DNA from: Halieaceae bacterium
GTDB taxonomy: Bacteria; Pseudomonadota; Gammaproteobacteria; Pseudomonadales; Halieaceae
DNA length: 28,753 nucleotides
NCBI GenBank assembly: GCA_003331685.1
Contig: QOPK01000006.1
Span: 1 to 28,753 of the forward strand
Direction of reading: 5' to 3'
Part shown: piece after piece, positions 23,309 through 28,753 of the stretch
How the letters are laid out: every line of letters begins with the position of its first letter
How positions within the stretch are numbered: position 1 is the first letter of the stretch
Made by a program: the position numbers and the translations under genes
The notes under the pieces: generated by a model
Told to the model about the DNA's origin: nothing
Databases searched by the model: none
The model's input: the letters and a program-made list of their open reading frames with translations, nothing else

Positions 23309-26137
23309 ATGAACGCACTCAATAAGCGGCGACTAAGCATTGCCGTAGCAGCCGCTCTTTCAGCTAGCCTAACAAGTGGTATGGTTCTCGGTCAGGAGGA
23401 CGACGCAACGGCAGATGAAATAACTGAGGAAGTCATTGTCACCGGTACTCGTATTACGAGCAATGATGGCTTCGGGGCCACCAGCCCGGTTACCGTTGTG
23501 ACTGCAGAGAACATCAAGAATCTCGGTTTCGTGAATATCGAAGCCGTTTTGAACAGCCTCCCCTCTATTGAGACAAGCCAGAACGCCAATATCTCAAACG
23601 GCTCCAGCGGTACTGCAACGGTCGACCTCCGCGGAATTGGCGTAGAGCGCACCCTAGTGCTGGTAAACGGTCGTCGCATGACAGCGGGTGCCGCTTCAGA
23701 ACAAGCACCTGACATTTCACAAATTCCAACGATAGCCCTGGAGCGCGTGGATGTTCTGACTGGTGGTGCATCGGCCACCTACGGCGCGGACGCGGTAGCG
23801 GGTGTTGTGAACTTCATCACGCGACGCATGAATGGCATTGAACTTCGTGCAGGTTGGAGTGGCTACCGCCATGACAACAGCAATGGTTACATTCAGGACC
23901 TGCTGGATGGTCGTAATTTCGATTACCCATCCGGTACAGAAGGCCCTGATGGCATCAACGATCAGATCGATATTGCCATGGGTGCGGACTTCGCTGATGG
24001 CAGAGGTAACGCCACGGTATATGCCAGCTGGCGCCAGCAGGAAGAACTGCGTCAGGAAGCTCGTGACTACTCAGCAGGTGCCCTGACCGGTTCAGGCTTA
24101 GGTGTCGGTGGCTCTGCTAACGCTATCGTGCCTAACTTTGATATCTACCCTTACGTGGACGGCGCTCTGAATTTCGACGCAGGCAATTTCTTTGGTAACG
24201 TCAACTCAAGTGGGGGTTTGACTCCTTGGGATGGCACAAACCGCTACAACTACGCGCCTATCAACCACTTTTTGCGTCCGTTGACTCAGTGGAACGCAGG
24301 TGCTTTTGTTGATTACGAGATCAACGATCATTTCACGCCTTACTTAGAGATGATGGTCTCCAGCGCACAGACGCGGGCGCAGATTGCAGAATCCGGGACG
24401 TTCTTTGTCGAAGCTTATATTCTGGGTCTGGAAGACTTGCCCGAGGCATTTGCAGCCGATCTGGCCAATGAAATACCGGGCTACGATACGTTCGGACTTT
24501 ACGTCGGCAAACGTAACGTTGAGGGTGGACCCCGTTCCAATAACTTCTCAAACGACAGTTTCCGCGTGGTTTTGGGGAGTAAGGGCGACCTCACCGATAG
24601 TTGGTCATACGATGTGAGCTACCTGCACGCGCAGTCGCGTCAGAACTCAACGTATATCAACGACTTCTTTGCCCCCAATATCACGGCAGTTTTGAACCAA
24701 GATGCGTGTGACAATGGTTGTCCAGGCTACTCCGTCTTTACACCTAATGGCGTAACGCCAGAGCAAGCTAACAGTCTGACCGGTACTGGCATGTTGAGTG
24801 CTCAGAGCATCACCGAAGTGATCAACGGCTACGTGACGGGTGACCTGTTCTCGATTGGTAATGCCGACCCGATTAAAGTTGTCGTCGGTTACGAATGGCG
24901 AAGTGAAGACTTTGACCGAACCTCTGACACCGTCTTTGCCGAGGGTCAGTTGTTAGGGCAGGGTGGACCGACGCCATCACTGGGTGGCGGCTTCACGGTT
25001 ACTGAGTTTTTTGCCGAGGCCAACATCCCTCTGACAGAGAATCTCACTGGTGACTTGGCTTACCGCTATTCCGATTACAGCACTGTCGGTGGGCAAGACA
25101 CCTACCGAGTGGGTTTGGACTGGCAGCCCATTGATCTGGTTCGCTTGCGTGCTGGCTATAACCGCGCTGTTCGTGCTCCCAACGTTGCTGAGCTGTACTC
25201 AGTCAACAACCTGGGTTTGTGGGCTGGCACTGATCCTTGCTCAGGCGCCACGCCAGAGTATACCGCTGCGCAGTGCGCACTGACCGGCGTAACCGCGGCT
25301 CAATACGGCAGCGTGGTCCAGAGCCCTGCGGATCAATACAACCAAGTCACAGGCGGTAATGTGGACCTCGATGTCGAAGAGGCCGATACCATGACTGTGG
25401 GTGTTGTATTGACGCCTACCGATAATCTCACCGTGTCCGTGGACTACTGGGATATCGAGATTGAAAACACTATCGCAACGGTAGGTGCCGAGAACATTGT
25501 GCGGCAGTGTGCCACTAACGGTGTCTTGTGTGATGCGATCACACGGGGCCCCACCGGCAACCTGTGGCAAGGTGAAATCCCTCGCGTGTTCAATGGCTTG
25601 CAAAACATTGGTACGGGTGTCACCTCAGGTGTCGACGTTGCCGCATCTTGGATGACGGACGCATTGGGCGGCACGTTTAATGTCAATCTGGCCGGCACCT
25701 ACCTGATGGATTGGGAAATCGAAATCCTGCCGGGCGAGGCTTACGACTGCGTCGGTTTGCTGAGTAGCCGTTGTTTTCCGAAGCCTGAGTGGCGTCATAC
25801 ATTGAGCGCTAGCTACGATAGCAATAGCTTCTGGGCCGTCACGGCACGCTGGCGTTACTTTGAGGGTGTTGACTACGATGGGGCGCTGACCAGCAGTAGA
25901 TCTGAGGGCGCTGACTCAATCGCTCAGGGCAATATTTCTGGCTCTGAAAGCTACCTCGATCTGAACGCGACGTTCCGTTTCTTCGGTGACTCCGAGCTCC
26001 TCGTTGGTATCAACAACGTGCTCGACGAAGAGCCCCCGCTGGTTGGGGGTAGTTTGTCGAGCAACGCCAACGCGATTGCTGGTTTTTACGACACCTTGGG
26101 TCAGTATCTGTTCGCACAGGCCACCTTCCGCTTCTAA
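23309..26137 (+). CDS. TonB-dependent outer-membrane receptor
   Basis: This 942-residue protein is an outer-membrane TonB-dependent transporter that imports a ligand into the periplasm with energy from TonB-ExbBD. It has a signal peptide (1-29, ending VLGQ), a TonB box around residues 40-49 (EEVIVTGTRI), and a plug domain (SPVTVVTAENIKNLGF, VDLRGIGVERTLVLVNGRR, ERVDVLTGGASATYGADAVAGVVNFITR). A long beta-barrel ends in FAQATFRF with the terminal Phe needed for assembly. No N-terminal signalling domain is present. Four close cysteine pairs in the barrel half (for example DACDNGC and QCATNGVLC) suggest disulfide-bonded outer loops. AGAGG precedes the ATG. The preceding 201 bases hold an AT-rich patch (TATGATAATATT, 23240-23251) but no clear promoter. 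The ligand is unknown; the downstream sulfotransferase hints at a modified organic ligand. Confidence 0.94.
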   Translation: MNALNKRRLSIAVAAALSASLTSGMVLGQEDDATADEITEEVIVTGTRITSNDGFGATSPVTVVTAENIKNLGFVNIEAVLNSLPSIETSQNANISNGSSGTATVDLRGIGVERTLVLVNGRRMTAGAASEQAPDISQIPTIALERVDVLTGGASATYGADAVAGVVNFITRRMNGIELRAGWSGYRHDNSNGYIQDLLDGRNFDYPSGTEGPDGINDQIDIAMGADFADGRGNATVYASWRQQEELRQEARDYSAGALTGSGLGVGGSANAIVPNFDIYPYVDGALNFDAGNFFGNVNSSGGLTPWDGTNRYNYAPINHFLRPLTQWNAGAFVDYEINDHFTPYLEMMVSSAQTRAQIAESGTFFVEAYILGLEDLPEAFAADLANEIPGYDTFGLYVGKRNVEGGPRSNNFSNDSFRVVLGSKGDLTDSWSYDVSYLHAQSRQNSTYINDFFAPNITAVLNQDACDNGCPGYSVFTPNGVTPEQANSLTGTGMLSAQSITEVINGYVTGDLFSIGNADPIKVVVGYEWRSEDFDRTSDTVFAEGQLLGQGGPTPSLGGGFTVTEFFAEANIPLTENLTGDLAYRYSDYSTVGGQDTYRVGLDWQPIDLVRLRAGYNRAVRAPNVAELYSVNNLGLWAGTDPCSGATPEYTAAQCALTGVTAAQYGSVVQSPADQYNQVTGGNVDLDVEEADTMTVGVVLTPTDNLTVSVDYWDIEIENTIATVGAENIVRQCATNGVLCDAITRGPTGNLWQGEIPRVFNGLQNIGTGVTSGVDVAASWMTDALGGTFNVNLAGTYLMDWEIEILPGEAYDCVGLLSSRCFPKPEWRHTLSASYDSNSFWAVTARWRYFEGVDYDGALTSSRSEGADSIAQGNISGSESYLDLNATFRFFGDSELLVGINNVLDEEPPLVGGSLSSNANAIAGFYDTLGQYLFAQATFRF

Positions 26138-26153
26138 GAGGCGGGCGTACCGA

Positions 26154-26201
26154 GCAGCAGATGCTGCGAAAAACAAAGCGGGCTTCATGCCCGCTTTTTT
26201 T
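26154..26201 (+). terminator. Intrinsic terminator after the TonB-dependent receptor
   Basis: AAAGCGGGC (26175-26183), loop TTCAT, GCCCGCTTT (26189-26197) and a continuing T run to 26201 make a strong 9-bp GC-rich terminator. A smaller hairpin, GCAGC-AGAT-GCTGC (26154-26167), precedes it. A second GCGGGC copy at 26141-26146 could pair with the same GCCCGC and compete with the terminator stem. The next gene's ATG is only 18 bases past the T run. Confidence 0.92.
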
Positions 26202-26219
26202 GTTTTGTTAAACTAAGTC

Positions 26220-27617
26220 ATGGAGCATGTTCACCGGCACCTAGCGCATTGGCAGGCACAAGTGGCTGCAGACGCTAACGATGCGACTGCTTGGTTTAAT
26301 CTTGGCTGGTGGTCTAATAAATCCGGTCTTTACACGCAGGCTGTGAAAGCCTACGAGGGCTCAATAGCCTTGGGTATAAGTGCGCCCGAAGAGGCAATGA
26401 GCAACCTTGCTTCCGTCTATTCGGAGCGTCTTGCTAACACATTCATGGCAGTCAAATGGCTTGATCGCGCTCTTGAAATTCGCCCCGATTACTATCGCGC
26501 CGTTTTTAACCGTGCTCATATCGCGGAGCAAACAGGTGATCGCGATTTGGCCTGTCAACTTTTTGCGCGCGCTGCGACGCTCTCTCCCGGGGATCCCTAT
26601 GCGCTTGCCCGTCTGGTTGAGGCTGATCTAACGCTGACAATGTCTTCCGCGGTCGGGCAAAAGTTACGTGACCTCGCCGGGGCGCACGTCGACGCGCTTT
26701 TTGGGGTGTCGCGTTTGCAGGAGCGGGAAGGGTATTATGTAGAAGCATGGGAATCACTGACTCAGGCTAATGAGTCCGACAGGCTCAAGCAGCCGGCTTG
26801 GTCTTCTTCCCAGTATCGTCATCGGGTGATGAGCCAGCTCGAAACTCATCCTCTTCTTCGTGCCTCAAGTATTGCCGGGGACAGCGCGCCAGTTTTTATT
26901 CTTGGGATGCTTCGCACAGGTTCTACCTTGCTCGAACAAATTCATGCGGCTCATGCGCAATTCAGGCCCTTAGGTGAGTCGGAATTCTGGCCAAGGGAGA
27001 TCCAATCACTGGGTGGCGGAATGCTGGACCCGGGTCGGCTGCCCAATTCCACTCAACGAGCAGAGATTAAGGCTCGGTGGGAGAAACACCTGTATGAGAG
27101 GGGTATTCCCTCGGGGGTGAGAGTGACTGATAAGCGCCCGGACAATTTATTTCATATCGCCACTATCCTTGATGTGCTTCCTGACGCCAAAATCCTTGTC
27201 ACTGAGCGCGATTGGCGTGACACCCTTATCTCGGTTTATGGGACGCGCCTCCACCCCCAACATGGCTATGCCACGGAACCCGCGGCTATTGCCGACCAGA
27301 TCGCCCTTTGTCAACAAGTAGCCGATTTTTGGGTTGAGGCACTCCCTGACAGGGTAAATAAGGTCAGTTACGAAGCACTGGTGGATGATCCTCACTCGAC
27401 GCTCCAGGCCCTTTTTGGGTGGCTTGGAGAGCAATGGGATCCGGCTTGTTTGGAGTTTTACAAACTCGATAATTCGGTTCGCACGGCGAGCGTTTGGCAA
27501 ATAAGAGAGCCTTTGGGCAGGGGGCGGACGGGCCGTTGGCGGCTTTACGAAGAGCCCCTTCGACACCTCTTTGGTGCGGCTCTGGACGACCCGTTACCAC
27601 CAAAGTTATCGACTTGA
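26220..27617 (+). CDS. TPR-containing sulfotransferase
   Basis: The 465-residue cytoplasmic protein joins tetratricopeptide repeats (about residues 1-200; AWFNLGWWSNKSGLYTQAVKAY, LDRALEIRPDYYRAVFNRA, DLACQLFARAATLSPGDP) to a PAPS-dependent sulfotransferase domain. The latter has the 5'-phosphosulfate loop FILGMLRTGSTLLEQI (about 226-241), the 3'-phosphate-binding strand KILVTERDWRDTLISVYG, and a C-terminal segment like the Sulfotransfer_3 family (SYEALVDDPHSTLQALFGWLG). It should transfer sulfate from PAPS to a hydroxyl or tyrosine; the acceptor is unknown and TPRs may bind a protein or peptide. The ATG is the first codon after an in-frame TAA (26214-26216) and has no Shine-Dalgarno, so translation may be leaderless or depend on terminator read-through. 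TonB receptors next to such genes are frequent in marine gammaproteobacteria. Confidence 0.9.
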   Translation: MEHVHRHLAHWQAQVAADANDATAWFNLGWWSNKSGLYTQAVKAYEGSIALGISAPEEAMSNLASVYSERLANTFMAVKWLDRALEIRPDYYRAVFNRAHIAEQTGDRDLACQLFARAATLSPGDPYALARLVEADLTLTMSSAVGQKLRDLAGAHVDALFGVSRLQEREGYYVEAWESLTQANESDRLKQPAWSSSQYRHRVMSQLETHPLLRASSIAGDSAPVFILGMLRTGSTLLEQIHAAHAQFRPLGESEFWPREIQSLGGGMLDPGRLPNSTQRAEIKARWEKHLYERGIPSGVRVTDKRPDNLFHIATILDVLPDAKILVTERDWRDTLISVYGTRLHPQHGYATEPAAIADQIALCQQVADFWVEALPDRVNKVSYEALVDDPHSTLQALFGWLGEQWDPACLEFYKLDNSVRTASVWQIREPLGRGRTGRWRLYEEPLRHLFGAALDDPLPPKLST

Positions 27618-27639
27618 TCAGCACGCCTGAGGCTATGGG

Positions 27640-27783
27640 ATGTTGCTGAGCTCGCTGATCGCAGTGTTAACAAGCGCAGTGGATGCGTGCCTTACCATGT
27701 TGCGTAATGCCTCTCTGTCTCGGTTCCAGCAGCCCAGCCTGGATTGTATCGCTTGTTTATTGTTTAACTTCGAGAGAGCATGA
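27640..27783 (+). CDS. Small ORF (47 codons) coupled to the oxygenase gene
   Basis: An ATG at 27640 opens 47 codons with a well-spaced ribosome-binding site: GAGG at 27629-27632, seven bases before the ATG. It starts 22 bases after the sulfotransferase stop, and its TGA (27781-27783) overlaps the oxygenase ATG in an ATGA tetranucleotide. The peptide has a hydrophobic N-terminal stretch (MLLSSLIAVLTSAVDACLTM), a polar middle (LRNASLSRFQQPS), and a second hydrophobic piece with two cysteines (LDCIACLLFNF); three cysteines in total. It could be a small membrane protein, a peptide substrate of the flanking enzymes, a leader that sets oxygenase translation, or chance. No family is recognised. The alternative start at 27697 gives 28 codons. 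Confidence 0.45.
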   Translation: MLLSSLIAVLTSAVDACLTMLRNASLSRFQQPSLDCIACLLFNFERA

Positions 27784-28403
27784 GCGAATCATGGTTGTCT
27801 CAAAGCCTGCTTTGCAACAAATCTATGGCTGTCAGTACTTTTATCGAAACTTATGAAATCGACCCCTCGGTGTGTGACGAGATTGTCGAGTTCTTCGAGC
27901 GTAACCGACATCATGCACAGCCCGGCCGACTCGGCGAACATCCGCGTATTGATAAAGCCATGAAGGACTCTCTGGATATCACTATTTCTATAAAGTCATA
28001 TGGCCAGTTCGATACTTTTTTCGACTGTCTCATTGAGCATGTCAAAACGTATCTCCAGACTTATTACTACAGTACCGGTGCCGATGGCCTGGGCGCACTG
28101 TGGTTCTCTCAGCATGCCAATATTCAGTGGTATCCAAAGGGAGGAGGCTACCCCGCTGTTCACTGTGAACGTGATCGTATCGAGTACTGTCAGCGCGCCT
28201 TGGTGTGGATGCTGTACCTCACCGATACACCCGGCGGTGGCACAGCGTTTCCTCATCAAGAGGTGATCACTCCGTGTGAGAAAGGCAAATTAATCGTCTG
28301 GCCAAGCGATATGACGCATATGCACCATGGCGTTGTGTCCAACAGCCATGAAAAAATGATCTTTACGGGGTGGATTGATTTTGTGAATCCACCGAGCCAA
28401 TAA
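27780..28403 (+). CDS. Fe(II)/2-oxoglutarate-dependent oxygenase
   Basis: The 207-residue product has the double-stranded beta-helix core of the Fe(II)/2OG dioxygenase superfamily, closest in look to prolyl-4-hydroxylase-like proteins. The core reads IQWYPKGGGYPAVHCERD (iron ligands likely His129 and Glu131 or the nearby Asp133 of HCERD), LVWMLYLTDTPGGGTAFPHQ, GKLIVWPSDMTHMHHGV (distal His of the facial triad) and EKMIFTGWIDF, whose Lys may bind 2-oxoglutarate. Such enzymes hydroxylate amino-acid side chains or small molecules; the substrate is not evident. The ATG at 27780 overlaps the small ORF stop; an ATG at 27825 would remove 15 poorly conserved residues. It lies downstream of the sulfotransferase, and the three reading frames are spaced like an operon. 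Confidence 0.85.
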   Translation: MSESWLSQSLLCNKSMAVSTFIETYEIDPSVCDEIVEFFERNRHHAQPGRLGEHPRIDKAMKDSLDITISIKSYGQFDTFFDCLIEHVKTYLQTYYYSTGADGLGALWFSQHANIQWYPKGGGYPAVHCERDRIEYCQRALVWMLYLTDTPGGGTAFPHQEVITPCEKGKLIVWPSDMTHMHHGVVSNSHEKMIFTGWIDFVNPPSQ

Positions 28404-28696
28404 GCGACACTGACTGCCCGGGGCGGTGTATGGCGCAAGGACATCACGGCGGCGCATTTTCGCAGCCGCCACGTAGCCGCGCCATTCAAACGGCATGATT
28501 CGCGGGTGACAGCAGTTCCAGCCAGAGGATCACGACCGTCGAGCTTTTATGTCGAGTATCGGGTAGCATGCGACGCAAGTTGGGAGGCGTGGGTAGCCCT
28601 GCTTAGCACCAACGGCTTCGACCACCGGCCTGCTATAAAATTTGCCCAATGATCTCGCTTCCTTGAAACTACAAACCTCGCGACTTCGGAGCCCTC
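28404..28696. other. Intergenic region before tktA with hairpin and possible -10
   Basis: This 293-base stretch holds no gene I can support. GGCGGC (28448-28453) and GCCGCC (28465-28470) can form a 6-bp hairpin downstream of the oxygenase, but no T run follows. TATAAA at 28634-28639 is a plausible -10 for tktA with no clear -35, which would give a leader of about 50 bases. GGAG at 28688-28691 is the tktA ribosome-binding site. No tRNA-like or riboswitch-like structure was noticed. Confidence 0.5.
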
Positions 28697-28753
28697 ATGC
28701 CGTCTCAAACTGAACTGGCCAACGCCATTCGTGCCCTCGCTATGGACGCCGTT
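28697..28753 (+). CDS. tktA: Transketolase, first 19 codons (runs off the window)
   Basis: Transketolase transfers two-carbon units with thiamine diphosphate in the pentose phosphate pathway. Only 19 codons are present, MPSQTELANAIRALAMDAV, which align closely with the E. coli TktA start (MSSRKELANAIRALSMDAV, from memory). GGAG lies five bases before the ATG. In Pseudomonas tktA is next to the metK/ArsR-methyltransferase pair, which supports the call and marks the region from rpiA to the oxygenase as an insertion at that junction. Confidence 0.88.
   Translation, partial: MPSQTELANAIRALAMDAV

Noticed and set aside
28256..28496. Minus-strand ORFs of 68 and 77 codons over the oxygenase end and the gap after it
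   Set aside because: Both are mostly antisense to the oxygenase, lack recognisable motifs and have no clear ribosome-binding site.
1..28753. CRISPR array, insertion sequence, phage or toxin-antitoxin genes
   Set aside because: No regularly spaced repeats, transposase, integrase or recognisable small toxin gene was seen on either strand.

Overview
The window reads as a compact, moderately GC-rich chromosome segment of a marine-type gammaproteobacterium. The core gene order (rsmD | ftsY-ftsE-ftsX-rpoH ... trmB, then hemW-rdgB-DUF4426-metW-metX-yggT-proC-yggS | pilT, then ruvX-yqgE-tonB-gshB, rsmE, and metK beside an ArsR/methyltransferase gene with transketolase nearby) matches, from memory, the order in Pseudomonas and related gammaproteobacteria. 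The TonB-dependent receptor, TPR-sulfotransferase and Fe(II)/2OG oxygenase at the right end suggest an OM60/NOR5 (Halieaceae)-like organism. That taxonomic placement is inference from gene content, not from a marker-gene comparison.

Layout. 1-396: 5' part of rsmD (minus). 484-4182: ftsY, ftsE, ftsX (signal-recognition receptor and the divisome ABC system) and rpoH (heat-shock sigma factor). A perfect CIRCE operator sits on the rpoH promoter. 4222-4920: trmB. 5011-11096: one long minus-strand run, hemW, rdgB, a DUF4426 secreted protein, metW, metX, a YggT membrane protein, proC and yggS, mostly overlapping or a few bases apart, so probably one transcript read from yggS to hemW. 11128-12168: pilT, divergent from yggS. 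12172-14814: ruvX, yqgE, a TonB-like protein that appears to start at CTG, and gshB (all minus). 14923-17035: an operon of a membrane-anchored alpha/beta hydrolase and a degenerate amidohydrolase-2 family protein. 17023-21526 (minus): an ArsR-methyltransferase regulator (SahR type), metK, ahcY, and further on rsmE. The first three make a S-adenosylmethionine/S-adenosylhomocysteine module with a palindromic candidate operator in front.

21787-28403 (plus): rpiA, a small periplasmic coiled-coil protein, a 942-residue TonB-dependent receptor followed by a strong terminator, a TPR-sulfotransferase whose ATG lies just behind that terminator, a 47-codon small ORF, and an Fe(II)/2-oxoglutarate oxygenase whose ATG overlaps the stop of the small ORF. 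The window ends 19 codons into transketolase (tktA). Since metK/sahR and tktA are close neighbours in pseudomonads, the stretch between them looks like accessory material inserted at a conserved junction.

Most interesting points: (1) a perfect CIRCE element on rpoH, implying HrcA control of the heat-shock sigma factor; (2) the receptor / sulfotransferase / small ORF / oxygenase cassette, including a small ORF with a good ribosome-binding site and ATGA coupling to the oxygenase; (3) the palindromic operator of the SAM-cycle operon; (4) an amidohydrolase lacking its usual metal ligands; (5) a CTG start in a TonB-like gene. No CRISPR array, tRNA, rRNA, insertion sequence or phage gene was seen.
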